64,000 bases of DNA from Streptosporangium pseudovulgare (GTDB lineage Bacteria > Actinomycetota > Actinomycetes > Streptosporangiales > Streptosporangiaceae). Location: NCBI RefSeq assembly GCF_014648055.1, contig NZ_BMQJ01000001.1:590741-654740 (forward strand). The letters are read 5' to 3'. The notes under the pieces were generated by a model that was not told the DNA's origin, made no database searches, and saw nothing but the letters and a program-made list of their open reading frames with translations. A program made the translations under genes and the position numbers. Below, one piece after another: positions 42,117-52,722 of this stretch; within the stretch, counting starts at the first letter, position 1, and each line of letters starts with the position of its first letter.

Positions 42117-42316
42117 CCGAGGAGCTACGGGCAGCCACGTGGGCCAAGTCCTCCCTTTCGGGCAGTAATGGCGGAAACTGCGTGGAGGTGGCGAAGCTGT
42201 CCGGGGGCCGCAGGGGCGTCCGCGACAGCAAGAACCTGGCCGGTCCCGCCCTGGTTCTCACCCCCGGCGCATGGGCTGATTTCCTCGCAACGCTGAAGAA
42301 CGGCGAACTCGACTAA
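42104..42316 (+). CDS. DUF397 protein
   Basis: A 70-residue DUF397 protein (ATWAKSSLSGSNGGNCVEVA, GVRDSKNLAGPALVLTPGAW, then FLATLKNGEL). Such proteins accompany WhiJ-type regulators in actinobacteria and are thought to antagonise or be sensed by them. The start lies inside the end of the XRE gene, indicating coupling. Confidence 0.92.
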   Translation: MDGLTEELRAATWAKSSLSGSNGGNCVEVAKLSGGRRGVRDSKNLAGPALVLTPGAWADFLATLKNGELD

Positions 42317-42395
42317 CCGCCGAACACGAACACCGGAAAGGCGCCCTTTGTGGCCGGCTCGGCACCCGAGACCCGGCCGATTCCGTATCGGGCCC

Positions 42396-42617
42396 TCATT
42401 CTCTGGAACGGGCGAACAGTTCGAGATGGGAGCAGCGGATACAGCGGAACGCCTCGATGATCCAGCGCGTCTTTCCCATACGCTTGGCATTGCCGAGCGG
42501 ACCGCGCTCCAGGGAACCTGCGATCCAGCGACCGTATCCCCGTGAGTACTCGCCGGCGTCCTCGACGAATCCCGGCTCCAGGTCCGTACCGTCACATTGA
42601 GTACAGCGCATGTTCAT
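42396..42617 (-). CDS. Small zinc-ribbon protein
   Basis: A 73-residue protein with two CxxC pairs, MRCTQCDGTDLEPGF near the start and AFRCIRCSHLELFAR at the end, the spacing of a zinc ribbon. Between them is an aromatic/basic stretch (YSRGYGRWIAGSLERGPLGN). Function unknown; similar short proteins occur widely in actinobacteria. ATG 42617 has GGGAGA about nine bases upstream. Confidence 0.78.
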   Translation of the reverse strand: MNMRCTQCDGTDLEPGFVEDAGEYSRGYGRWIAGSLERGPLGNAKRMGKTRWIIEAFRCIRCSHLELFARSRE

Positions 42618-42869
42618 GGTTACCAGTCTCCCGCCGATTGCCGGAACACCTTGAACCGTACTGCCCAGGGCCTTGGTGAGGTTCCTTCCGGGACCGCGGC
42701 CCGGCTACGGCGGGCACCGCGGGCGGCGTACAGCACGGGGTGATCCGTACCGCCCCGAGAGTAGGCCGTTTGCCTCCGGCCGGCGGACGACGAAACGGAC
42801 CGCGTCGGACACCATCGCCAGTGACCGTCCGATGACGGGCGGAGGCGATGGACAAGAAGGAGCGAAACC

Positions 42870-43331
42870 GTGCGCAAGGTCTACGTCGCGCTGGCCGGCC
42901 TGCTGCTGGCCGCCGTGGTCGTGCAGTTCTACTTCGCGGCGGTCGGCGCGTTCGACAGGCCGATGGAGGAGGACTCGTTCGCGCTGCACAACATGGTGGG
43001 CAGGATGGTCATCCCGATCCTGTCGCTGCTGGCCACCGTGGCCGCGGCGCTGGCCAGGGCGCCGGGGCGGCTGATCGCGCTCACCCTGCTGCCGCTGGGC
43101 CTGGTGGTCGTCCAGGTGCTGATCGTGGTCCTGGGCAGGGCGCTGAACGACGACACCGGCTACACCACCACCGCGAGCCTGGTCGTCCTCGGCCTGCACG
43201 CGGTCAACGGCATGGCCGTCGTGGGCTCGGCCGGGACGATCCTCCGGCAGGCCAGGGCACTGGCGGCGGCCCCGGCCGGGGCGACGTCCGGAGGGACGGC
43301 ACCGGAAGAGCCCGCGGCGCGCGTGCCATGA
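42870..43331 (+). CDS. DUF6220-like membrane protein
   Basis: A 153-residue protein with four hydrophobic segments ([79 protein letters not shown]). Histidines within or near membrane helices (FALHNMVGRM, LGLHAVNG) could bind heme or copper. It resembles DUF6220. GTG 42870 has AAGGAG seven bases upstream; four-base overlap with the multicopper oxidase gene suggests joint function in electron transfer (inference). Confidence 0.82.
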   Translation: MRKVYVALAGLLLAAVVVQFYFAAVGAFDRPMEEDSFALHNMVGRMVIPILSLLATVAAALARAPGRLIALTLLPLGLVVVQVLIVVLGRALNDDTGYTTTASLVVLGLHAVNGMAVVGSAGTILRQARALAAAPAGATSGGTAPEEPAARVP

Positions 43332-45547
43332 GCGTCGGCACCCTCATCACGTTCGACCTGCTGGTCGCGGTCCTGACCGCCGCGACGTGGCTGGGGGCGG
43401 GCGCGGCGGCGGCCGCCCGGCGGTCCGGGATCGCGCTGGCCCTGTTCGTCGCGGCGGCCGTCCTGTCGGTGGCCCGCGCCGCCACCGCCGCCGTGCTGGC
43501 CGGTGCGGGCTGGTGGTTCGTCCAGGAGAAGATCACCCTCACGATCCCGCTGCTCGCCGTCGCCGCGGTCGTCGCGGCGACGGTGGCGGGACCGCACCTG
43601 GTCAGGGCGGCCCGCGGCGGCCGGGCCGACCTCGTGGGGCGGCCCGCCGTCGTCGTCCCACTGCTGGGCGCCGGCTACGCGGCCGCGGCCGGGCCGGTGT
43701 ACGCGCTACTGCTCGGCTACCCGGCGGCCTGGAGCGCCGGGCTGGTCACGGTGGCCCTGGTCGGGGCGGCGGTGCTCCTCACCTGGCGGATCGTCTCGGC
43801 GCCCGGGTCCCTGCCGGCGCCCATCGCCAGGGCCGCCGTCGCGGCGGCCCTGGCGGCGGGGCTCGCCGGGACGGGGCTGGCGTTCGTCTCGGCCCCCGAG
43901 ACCGACGCGGGCGGCGGCCCGCCGACCGGTCACCTGGCCGCCGGGCACCCGGCGGACGGCCGTACGGCGGGCGCGGCCGGAACCCGCACCGCCGATGAGC
44001 ACGCGACCGGCACGGGCGCGGTGCACGCGGCGGGTACGGACACCACGGGAGAGCACGCAGCGAAGACGCACGGGAACGGCGGGAACGCCACGGGAGAGCA
44101 CGCGCCGGAGGCGCACGAAGCCGGGGCGGGAGACACCCGGCCGGTGACCGCGCTGCGCGGGCCCTCCGAACCCGCGCCGGGCGGCACGACGCGCCGGTTC
44201 GCGCTGACCGCCCGCACCGCCACCGTCACCCTGTCCTCCGGGCGCCGCGTGGCCGCGTGGACCTTCGACGGCAAGGTGCCGGGCCCGCCGATCACCGCCG
44301 CCGAAGGCGACCTGGTCGAGGTACGGCTGCGCAACGCCGACGTCGCGTCGGGCGTGACGATCCACTGGCACGGCTACGACGTGCCCGCCGGCGAGGACGG
44401 CGTCCCGGGCCTGACCCAGGACGCCGTACGCCCCGGCCAGGAGTTCACCTACCGGTTCCTGGCCACTCAGGTGGGGACCTACTGGTACCACACACACGAG
44501 GTCTCCGACGTCGGCGTCCGGAAGGGTCTCTACGGCATGCTGGTGGTCACCCCCCGTGCCGGCGGATCGGCCGATCACGTCTCCGGGCCCGGCTCGGGTT
44601 CGGCGTCCGACGGGGAGACCGGGCGGGTTCGGGACGGCGGGGCCGGGTCCGGCGGGCCGGCCGCGTCCACGCCGGGCCTGGACCTCACCCTGCCGGTGCA
44701 CACCTTCGGGGGTGTGACGGTGCTCGGCGACCACGACCGGACGATCGAACGGTCCGCCGCCCCCGGTACCCCCGTACGGCTGCGCCTGGTCAACACCGAC
44801 AACACTCCGCACCGGTTCACCCTGGCGGGCACGCCGTACCGGCTGGTGGCCGTGGACGGGCAGGACCTGAACGGCCCCGGCGAGCTGGGCCGGGTCGGGC
44901 TGCGGCTGCCCGCGGGAGGCCGCTACGACCTCGCGTTCACCATGCCCGCGGCGCGGACGGTGCTGCTCGCGGTGGACGACCGTACGGAGGGTCTGCGGCT
45001 GTCGCCGCAGGAAGTCGCCGGGTCCGCGGGCGCCTCGGGGAGCGCCGGGGACGGCGCGGGCTGGCCGGAGCTCGACCTCACCCGGTACGGGACCCCGGCC
45101 GGCACGCCGTTCGGCCCCGGCAGCCGCTTCGACAGGCGGTTCACCCTCGTGCTCGACCGCGGCCTGACGTTCTCCGGTGGCCGGCCGCTGTACGCGCACA
45201 CGGTCAACGGCCGTGCGTTCCCGTCCATCCCCACCCAGGTCGTCAGGGACGGTGAACTCGTCCGCTTCACCGTCGTCAACCGGAGCCGCGACACCCACCC
45301 CTGGCACCTGCACGGTCACCGGGTGCTGGTGCTCTCCCGCGACGGGCGGGCGACGGGCGGCAGCCCGCTGTGGCTGGACACCTTCGACGTGCGCCCCGGC
45401 GAGGTGTGGGAGGTCGCCTTCCGCGCCGCCAACCCGGGCCTGTGGATGAACCACTGCCACAACCTCGCCCACGCCGACCAGGGGATGGTCCTGCACCTGG
45501 ACTACGAGGGCGTGACCACCCCGTTCCACGGCGCCCACGGCGGCTGA
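43328..45547 (+). CDS. Membrane-embedded multicopper oxidase
   Basis: A 739-residue fusion. Residues ~1-200 contain five to six membrane helices; residues ~205-270 are a His/Gly/Ala/Glu-rich linker with repeats such as GEHAAKTHGNGGNATGEHAP; the rest is a secreted-side laccase-type oxidase with all copper motifs: HWHGYD (about 346), YWYHTHE (about 388), HPWHLHGH (about 657) and NHCHNLAHADQGM (about 708), with a methionine axial ligand position. It should oxidise a substrate or Cu(I)/Fe(II) with O2 at the outer membrane face. ATG 43328 overlaps the DUF6220 stop. Confidence 0.88.
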   Translation: MSVGTLITFDLLVAVLTAATWLGAGAAAAARRSGIALALFVAAAVLSVARAATAAVLAGAGWWFVQEKITLTIPLLAVAAVVAATVAGPHLVRAARGGRADLVGRPAVVVPLLGAGYAAAAGPVYALLLGYPAAWSAGLVTVALVGAAVLLTWRIVSAPGSLPAPIARAAVAAALAAGLAGTGLAFVSAPETDAGGGPPTGHLAAGHPADGRTAGAAGTRTADEHATGTGAVHAAGTDTTGEHAAKTHGNGGNATGEHAPEAHEAGAGDTRPVTALRGPSEPAPGGTTRRFALTARTATVTLSSGRRVAAWTFDGKVPGPPITAAEGDLVEVRLRNADVASGVTIHWHGYDVPAGEDGVPGLTQDAVRPGQEFTYRFLATQVGTYWYHTHEVSDVGVRKGLYGMLVVTPRAGGSADHVSGPGSGSASDGETGRVRDGGAGSGGPAASTPGLDLTLPVHTFGGVTVLGDHDRTIERSAAPGTPVRLRLVNTDNTPHRFTLAGTPYRLVAVDGQDLNGPGELGRVGLRLPAGGRYDLAFTMPAARTVLLAVDDRTEGLRLSPQEVAGSAGASGSAGDGAGWPELDLTRYGTPAGTPFGPGSRFDRRFTLVLDRGLTFSGGRPLYAHTVNGRAFPSIPTQVVRDGELVRFTVVNRSRDTHPWHLHGHRVLVLSRDGRATGGSPLWLDTFDVRPGEVWEVAFRAANPGLWMNHCHNLAHADQGMVLHLDYEGVTTPFHGAHGG

Positions 45548-45679
45548 GAACTTCTCACCCGGCTCGGGCCGCCCCGCCCCGGACACGATGCGGCGGGCCC
45601 GTCGGTCCCGGAGTTCCGAGATCGGCCGAGCCGTCCACGCCTCGGACCCGCCGCGCCCCGGACACGGCGCGGCGGGCCG

Positions 45680-46231
45680 TCATCCCGCGAGGAGCCTGCG
45701 CAGCACCCCCTGGAACACCTGTCCCGGCCTCTGCTGCTCACCGTGCAGGGCGTTCAGGACGAGGAGTCCGCCGGTCAGCGCGGGGATCACCCACTGCACG
45801 ACGCGCAGCCGCTTCTGGGCGCCGGCGACGTCCGGCGGGGTCTCGGCGCAGGGTTCGACGCCCGACTCCGCGGGGACGTCGCCAGCCTGCTCGATCTTCG
45901 CGCCGAGCATCCTGCTGCAGCCGGTCACCGCCAGCGCCGCACCGCTGAGCACCGTCTTGCCGATGGTGTTCCCGGCCACCCCCTTCTGCGTCGCGACGCG
46001 GCCCTTGTTCGCCGCCAGCAGGCCGATGGAGCCGGCGAGGTACATGGCGATGCCCGCGGCGTTGACCGGGGTCCACTTGCTCCATCCGACGTTCGCCACC
46101 CGGGTCCGTTCGCGCCTGTCGCTGACCGCTCCGGACGCGCCGTTCAGGCCGACGGCGCCCATCAGCGAGCCGCCGAACCACATGGCCAGTCCCAGGTCGT
46201 GCATGGAGCGCACGACGGTGTTGCGTTGCAT
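45680..46231 (-). CDS. Membrane protein of unknown function (183 aa)
   Basis: A 183-residue protein with four hydrophobic segments: LGLAMWFGGSLMGAVGL, AAGIAMYLAGSIGLLAAN, IGKTVLSGAALAVTG and VVQWVIPALTGGLLVLNAL. The third is followed by CSRMLGAKIEQAG. The motif MHDLGLAMWFGGSLMGAVGL near the start recalls DUF4149-like or terminal-oxidase-related small membrane proteins, but I cannot name it. ATG 46231 has a GGGGGGAAAGG ribosome region; the frame open to 46360 is rejected for that reason. Confidence 0.72.
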   Translation of the reverse strand: MQRNTVVRSMHDLGLAMWFGGSLMGAVGLNGASGAVSDRRERTRVANVGWSKWTPVNAAGIAMYLAGSIGLLAANKGRVATQKGVAGNTIGKTVLSGAALAVTGCSRMLGAKIEQAGDVPAESGVEPCAETPPDVAGAQKRLRVVQWVIPALTGGLLVLNALHGEQQRPGQVFQGVLRRLLAG

Positions 46232-46364
46232 GCCTTTCCCCCCGTCCAAGGTGACGGACCGCCGATCTCCGGCCGATGGCGCCACGCCGTCACCGCGATG
46301 GGGGTTCACTACCCCGCTTCGGGTATGCGGTCGGCTCTCATCGCGCGATGTCCCGGGCAAGGTT

Positions 46365-46412
46365 GGACCGGGACCGGGACCGGGACCGAGACCGGGGCCG
46401 GGACCGGGACCG
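46365..46412. repeat. GGACCG hexanucleotide repeat
   Basis: Eight consecutive hexamers, six exact GGACCG and two variants (AGACCG, GGGCCG), lie in the gap between two minus-strand genes. Confidence 0.85.
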
Positions 46413-46519
46413 GGCCGAGGCCGGAACCGGCGACGGAGAGGAGGGCGGAGCGGGGGCGGTGTCAGAGCCGGGCCCCGGCCGGGACCGGGGCCGGGCCGAG
46501 CCGGGGCCCGGGCTCCCCT

Positions 46520-47194
46520 TCAGGCGAGGCGCACCCCGACCTGGAGGTTTCCGCACAGCGCCTTGGAGTAGGGGCAGTGCTCGTGGGCCCGCCGGACGAG
46601 GCGGCCGGCGAGGTCCGGGTCCACGCCCGGCAGGCTGACCACCACGTCGACACCGATCGCGTAGTCGTCGTGCTTCCCGCGCTTGCGCAGCTCGACGGCC
46701 GTCTCGACGATGCAGTCCGCGGTGCTCACCCCTTCCCGGCCGGCGACCAGCGCGAGGGAGTTGTGGAAGCAGGTGGCGTACGCCGCCGCCAGGAGCTGCT
46801 CGGGGTTGGGCGCGCCGCCGGGCCCGCCGAGCTGCCGGGGGGCCTTCACCGGGAGGTCGAGCATACCGTCCTCGGTCGTCACCCGCCCCGCGCCGTCCGT
46901 GGAGAAGGCTCGGGCCGTGTAGAGGGTGACGTAGCCGTCGCCACCCCTGTCCTGAGGCCCGCTGACGCCGCTCCGCGGTCCACCGGCGTCGACCGCGCCC
47001 CGGGGTCCGCCGACGCCGCTCCGCGGTTCGCCGGCGTCGGCCGGGGCCCGGGGTCCGCCGACGCGGATCTCGGCCTCGACGCCGGGTCCCGAGTAGTCGG
47101 AGGCGTCGGCCGACGGCCGGTCGGAGACCGCCGACCTGCTCGGCGCGGCGGCCTCGTTGGGCATCCCCTGTCCGAATCGCACGTCATCGTTCAT
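46520..47194 (-). CDS. Ohr/OsmC-family peroxiredoxin with N-terminal extension
   Basis: A 224-residue OsmC-fold protein closest to organic hydroperoxide resistance (Ohr). The core begins around YVTLYTARAFSTDGAGRVTT, has GMLDLPVKAPRQLGGPGGAP and both redox cysteines (YATCFHNSLALVAG and HEHCPYSKALCGNLQVGV). Ohr proteins are normally ~140 residues; here ~85 extra N-terminal residues include two near-identical 16-residue repeats rich in Gly/Pro/Asp/Arg. ATG 47194 has GGGGGA upstream. It should reduce organic peroxides with a dithiol partner. Confidence 0.85.
   Translation of the reverse strand: MNDDVRFGQGMPNEAAAPSRSAVSDRPSADASDYSGPGVEAEIRVGGPRAPADAGEPRSGVGGPRGAVDAGGPRSGVSGPQDRGGDGYVTLYTARAFSTDGAGRVTTEDGMLDLPVKAPRQLGGPGGAPNPEQLLAAAYATCFHNSLALVAGREGVSTADCIVETAVELRKRGKHDDYAIGVDVVVSLPGVDPDLAGRLVRRAHEHCPYSKALCGNLQVGVRLA
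46961..47056. repeat. 48-bp tandem repeat in the Ohr-like gene
   Basis: Two 48-base copies (46961-47008, 47009-47056) and the start of a third share GACGCCGCTCCGCGGT and CGGGGTCC. The period is 16 codons, so the protein repeats GGPRxxxDAGxPRSGV. Confidence 0.85.
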
Positions 47195-47715
47195 GATCGT
47201 CCCCCGATCCCCCGACCCCCGCGCTCGGTACGGCCGGGCACCCCGTCGCGGCGGGCTCGCCGTACCGCGCAGGGCCATGACCTGCGCGAATTACTCGAAA
47301 TGGTGCTTATCTACCCCTCGTGCGGGGACCGACACGGGGCGCGGCCCGGCCCCGGAGGCGGTCCGGGCGAGGCGGAAGCCGATCGGCGGCGAAGGGCCAG
47401 GCGAGGCCGGCCCCGCGGAGAACCGGTCGGGGCCGCAGCCGACCTCCGAAGGCGAGCCGGGGCCGGCCTGCGAGGAGAGCCGGTTGAGCCGGCAGGAGGC
47501 CGTTTCGGGAGAAGTTCGCCGGCCGTTGTCCGGATCTTCAGGCCGCCGTTCCCGGCCCCGCCATCGACCCGTCCAGGATCTCTGCCGGGACTTGGAAACC
47601 GGCACCGAATCGGCCGTGCAATGCACTATCCGGTGGCGTACCGTCTCCACAAGACCGTCCCGTTCGAGAAATACGACGGATAAGGCTGATTCCGTCGCTC
47701 TGTGAGGAGTGATCC
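47195..47715. other. 521-base gap before the PLD gene, no clear gene
   Basis: A mixed-composition stretch. Short frames exist on both strands but none has a convincing start, domain or codon pattern. Lower-GC patches at 47285-47320 and 47640-47700 may hold promoters for the OsmC and PLD genes. A degenerate coding remnant cannot be excluded. Confidence 0.5.
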
Positions 47716-48963
47716 ATGCCGAGAAGGTTCCTGTCCGCACTGGCCGCGGCGGCCGCCATGGCCACCACGACGATCATCGGAGGCGGCGTGGCCACGGCGA
47801 GCGACACGACCGCGGCAGGCGACACGACCCCGGCGAGCGGCACGACCGCGGCGAGCGACGGTACCTGCGCGACCGCCCCGAACACCCCCGTCACCACGGA
47901 CGCCGTCTTCAGCGAGCCCGTCGGGGGCGACCCGGCCGCCATCGTGCGCAGGCTCTGCGGCCTGATCCACCAGACCCCCGCCGGGGCGCGGATCCAGGTC
48001 GCGCACTTCGTCATGTCCGGTACGGCCGGTACGGAGTTCGCCGACGAGCTCGCCAGAGCCCACCGGCGCGGCGTCGAGGTGCGGGTGATCCTGGACGGTG
48101 ACAGGCGAGGCGCCACCGTGGCGTCGCGCCTGGCGGCCGAGCTGGGCACGGACACCTCGGCCGGATCGTGGGTGCACGTCTGCACCGGCCCGATGTCGGG
48201 CGGCACGGCGGCCTGCATCGGGGACAAGGGCCAGCACAACAAGTTCTACACGTTCTCCCGGACGGGCGGGGCCTCGAACGTGGTCGTGCAGTCGTCGGCC
48301 AACCTCACCGACCTGAACTCCACGACGTACTGGAACAACGCCGTCGTCCTGACCGGGAACCGGAGGCTGTACCAGGCGTATGACGGCTACTTCGCCGACC
48401 TCGCGGCGGAGCGGAAGAACCTCGACTACTACCGCGTCGTCACCACCGGCGCGGCCGGCGGCTCGGTGCGGGCCCACTTCTTCCCGCGGGCGGGCACGGA
48501 CGCCTCCACCGACCCCGTCGCCGAGTACCTCGACAAGGTCTCCTGCGAGGGCCGCACGAAGATCCGCGTCGGGATGTCGGAGTGGGACACCTACCGCGTC
48601 GCGATCCCCGAGCGGCTCCGCGACCTGGCCGCCCGGGGCTGCTCGGTGCAGATCGTCTACGGGATCATGGACGACGAGGTGAAGCGGCTCCTGCTGGCCG
48701 AGCCCCGCGTCGAGCTGCGCGCCCTCGGCGACGGGAACGCGCTGCCCGGCCGCATCCACTCCAAGTACCTGCTCGTCGAGGGCTCCTACGACGGAGACCG
48801 GAACGCCCACTGGGTCTTCACCGGCAGCCACAACTACAACGAGACGTCGCTGCGCCGCAACGACGAGACCATGCTGCGGCTCAACGACAAGGTCGTCTAC
48901 CAGCGCTACGTCGCCAACTTCGAGAAGGCCCGCGCCGCCGCCGTACCGGTGTCCGCGGCCTGA
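47716..48963 (+). CDS. Secreted phospholipase D-like protein
   Basis: A 415-residue exported protein. A signal peptide (RRFLSALAAAAAMATTTIIG, cleavage near ATA-SD) is followed by a Thr/Ala-rich linker with short repeats, then two PLD-like halves. Each has an HxK motif, GQHNKFYTFSRT (with QSSANLTD downstream) and GRIHSKYLLVEG (with TGSHNYNETSL). The aspartate of classic HKD is not in the usual place, as in PLD-like endonucleases and related hydrolases, so the substrate (lipid or nucleic acid) is open. ATG 47716 has GAGGAG upstream. Confidence 0.85.
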   Translation: MPRRFLSALAAAAAMATTTIIGGGVATASDTTAAGDTTPASGTTAASDGTCATAPNTPVTTDAVFSEPVGGDPAAIVRRLCGLIHQTPAGARIQVAHFVMSGTAGTEFADELARAHRRGVEVRVILDGDRRGATVASRLAAELGTDTSAGSWVHVCTGPMSGGTAACIGDKGQHNKFYTFSRTGGASNVVVQSSANLTDLNSTTYWNNAVVLTGNRRLYQAYDGYFADLAAERKNLDYYRVVTTGAAGGSVRAHFFPRAGTDASTDPVAEYLDKVSCEGRTKIRVGMSEWDTYRVAIPERLRDLAARGCSVQIVYGIMDDEVKRLLLAEPRVELRALGDGNALPGRIHSKYLLVEGSYDGDRNAHWVFTGSHNYNETSLRRNDETMLRLNDKVVYQRYVANFEKARAAAVPVSAA

Positions 48964-49021
48964 GCCGACCCTCCGGTGCGATCCCGCCGGGCGTTCGCGG
49001 CGCGGCGCCCGCCGCGGGACG

Positions 49022-49052
49022 CCCTCTCACACGCCGACCGCACGTGAGAGGG
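49022..49052 (+). terminator. Terminator after the PLD gene
   Basis: CCCTCTCAC pairs with GTGAGAGGG around 13 bases, 58 bases past the stop. Confidence 0.65.
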
Positions 49053-49097
49053 ACCGGAGCACGCCGTACGGCCGTCGCCTCAGGGCCGGGCAGCACG

Positions 49098-49133
49098 CCG
49101 TACGGCCGGCGCCCCGGGGTCCCGGCCGTACGG
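49098..49133 (-). terminator. Terminator of leuA
   Basis: A perfect 12-bp stem (CCGTACGGCCGG with CCGGCCGTACGG) 28 bases beyond the leuA stop. Confidence 0.7.
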
Positions 49134-49161
49134 GTGAGCCCGCCCGGCCGGGACCGGGTCC

Positions 49162-50993
<1,832 letters not shown>

Positions 50994-51000
50994 GTCTAGC

Positions 51001-51006
51001 ACGTTA
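51001..51006 (-). promoter_or_regulatory. -10 of the leuL-leuA transcript
   Basis: Minus strand TAACGT, seven bases, ATG 50993. Confidence 0.4.
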
Positions 51007-51148
51007 GCAGACTGTCCCAAATCCACACCCGCGGATCTCAGAAACCGAGACGTCCCAGGTCACAGGAGATGTGTGACACGGCGCCCTCGACCGTGGAGCC
51101 CCCGTCCGGCCCGGTACGCCATCCGGGGCGGAGCCGTACCGATCGGGT

Positions 51149-51154
51149 TAGATT
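51149..51154 (+). promoter_or_regulatory. -10 of the DUF2630 gene
   Basis: TAGATT, with the start site expected near 51161 and a ribosome site GGGGAG before ATG 51187; an ordinary leadered arrangement, unlike many neighbours. Confidence 0.4.
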
Positions 51155-51186
51155 GACGCTACCGTCCAATCCGATCTGGGGAGACC

Positions 51187-51432
51187 ATGAAGGACACCGA
51201 CATTCTCGCCCATATCCACGACCTCATCGAGGAGGAGCACGACCTGCGCCGGCGGCTGGCCTCCGGCGGGATCTCCTCGTACGAGGAGAACAACCGGATC
51301 CGGCAGGTCGAGGAGGCCCTCGACCAGGCGTGGGACCTGCTGCGGCAGCGCCGGGCGCGCCGGGACGCCGGGGAGGACCCCGACTCGGCGGCGCCGCGCC
51401 CGGTCGGCGAGGTGGAGGGTTACCGCCAGTAG
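51187..51432 (+). CDS. DUF2630 protein
   Basis: An 81-residue helical protein of DUF2630: DTDILAHIHDLIEEEHDLRR, then NNRIRQVEEALDQAWDLLRQ and RRARRDAGEDPDSA. The pattern predicts a two-helix coiled hairpin. Function unknown. ATG 51187 with GGGGAG five bases upstream. Single gene, head-on to nothing; divergent from leuA. Confidence 0.9.
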   Translation: MKDTDILAHIHDLIEEEHDLRRRLASGGISSYEENNRIRQVEEALDQAWDLLRQRRARRDAGEDPDSAAPRPVGEVEGYRQ

Positions 51433-51585
51433 GAGCCGGTAGGAGCCGGTGGAAGCTGGCGGGAACCGGCGGGAGCCCGCCGGTGGGCGCCCGCCGGTAG
51501 GAGCCGGTGAAGCCGGTAGAAGCCCGCCGTCAGGAGCCGCCGTCCGGCCGTCCCCGGCGCCCGCGACCGGCACGGTCCGCGCGGT

Positions 51586-51591
51586 TAGACT
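51586..51591 (+). promoter_or_regulatory. Leaderless-type -10 of the histidine kinase at 51598
   Basis: TAGACT, six bases (GCGGCC), ATG 51598; identical hexamer and gap sequence composition to the dnaG promoter. Confidence 0.5.
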
Positions 51592-51597
51592 GCGGCC

Positions 51598-52722
51598 ATG
51601 CCCCGAGCCCTCACGTCGCCGTTGCGACGAGCCGTCGGCGTGGCCGCGGGCGTGCCGACCGGCCTGGCCGGGCTGGGGTGGGTCTGCGTCTCCTGGGCGG
51701 TCGGGGGCGAGCGCGCGCGGAGGGCGACGGCCGCGCTGGTCGGTCTGGAACGGCTCCGCCTGGCTTCCTGGTACGACCACCACCGCGCCGGTGGCGCCGG
51801 CGGGCGCGGCGGGCGCGCCTATCTCCTGCTGCGAGGCGCCCTCGGCGTCCTGGGCGGCTATCTGGTTTTCGCGGGCATGTTCCTGGCCGTCCTCCTGCTG
51901 TACGGCGGGGCGGGGCAGCTCGTCTCGGGGGAGGCCCACCCCATCCCCCTCCGGTTGCCCGGTGTGCGGGTGACCGGGGACAGCTCGGTGTACGGCATCG
52001 TCCTCGGCCTGACCGCGCTGGCGCTGTCCGTCGGCTGGGGCGCCGTCCTGGTCGGCCTGGAGCGCCGGCTGGCCGACCGTTTCGCGCCCTTCGGGCGGGA
52101 CGAGGTGATGAGAGGCCGGATCGCCGAGCTGACCGCCTCGCGCTCCGGGATCGTGCGGGCCGTCGACGACGAGCGCCGCCGGATCGAGCGCGACCTGCAC
52201 GACGGGGTCCAGCAGCGAGGGGTGACGCTGGCGATGCTGCTGGGGCGGGCACGGCACGCCGCCGAGCCCGCCCTGATCGACGAGGCGTACGCCGAGGCAC
52301 GGCGGCTGCTCGACGAGCTGCGCGACGTGGCGTGGCGGATCTACCCGGCCGAGCTGGACTCGCGGGGCCTGCGCGCCGCGCTGGACGAGGTGGCGCATCG
52401 ATCCGCGGTACCGGTGACGGTCGTCCACGACCCACCCGGGCGGCTCGCGCCGGAGCAGGAGACCTGCGTCTACTTCGTGGTCAGGGAGGCCGTCACCAAC
52501 GCGAACAAGCACGCCGGGGCGGGTGCGATCCTGGTCGGCCTGCGGGTGACGGAGGAGGAGGCGACCGTGACGGTCTCCGACGACGGCCGGGGCGGCGCCG
52601 ACCCGGACGGCGGCGGCCTCGCCGGGCTGGCCCGGCGGGTGCGGGCGCTCGACGGGACGTTCGCGGTGGACAGCCCGCCGGGCGGCCCGACGACGGTGAC
52701 GGTGAGGCTGCCGTGCGCCTGA
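51598..52722 (+). CDS. Sensor histidine kinase, NarL/DesK type
   Basis: A 374-residue kinase. Membrane segments lie at about 12-35, 80-105 and 130-150 (LLLRGALGVLGGYLVFAGMF, VYGIVLGLTALALSVGWGAV). The phospho-accepting histidine is in DDERRRIERDLHDGVQQRGV and the ATPase has REAVTNANKHAGAGAILVGL, VSDDGRGGADPDGGGLAGLA. Overlaps the response regulator by ten bases. Confidence 0.92.
   Translation: MPRALTSPLRRAVGVAAGVPTGLAGLGWVCVSWAVGGERARRATAALVGLERLRLASWYDHHRAGGAGGRGGRAYLLLRGALGVLGGYLVFAGMFLAVLLLYGGAGQLVSGEAHPIPLRLPGVRVTGDSSVYGIVLGLTALALSVGWGAVLVGLERRLADRFAPFGRDEVMRGRIAELTASRSGIVRAVDDERRRIERDLHDGVQQRGVTLAMLLGRARHAAEPALIDEAYAEARRLLDELRDVAWRIYPAELDSRGLRAALDEVAHRSAVPVTVVHDPPGRLAPEQETCVYFVVREAVTNANKHAGAGAILVGLRVTEEEATVTVSDDGRGGADPDGGGLAGLARRVRALDGTFAVDSPPGGPTTVTVRLPCA

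Noticed and set aside
42848-43327. Long N-terminal extension of the multicopper oxidase
   Set aside because: The extension runs through the DUF6220 gene in another frame; ATG 43328 overlapping the DUF6220 stop is the natural start.
47291-47740. A 149-codon minus-strand frame in the gap before the PLD gene
   Set aside because: Its start lies inside the PLD signal peptide region, it has no domain, and its composition is Arg/Pro/Ser-rich as in shadows.
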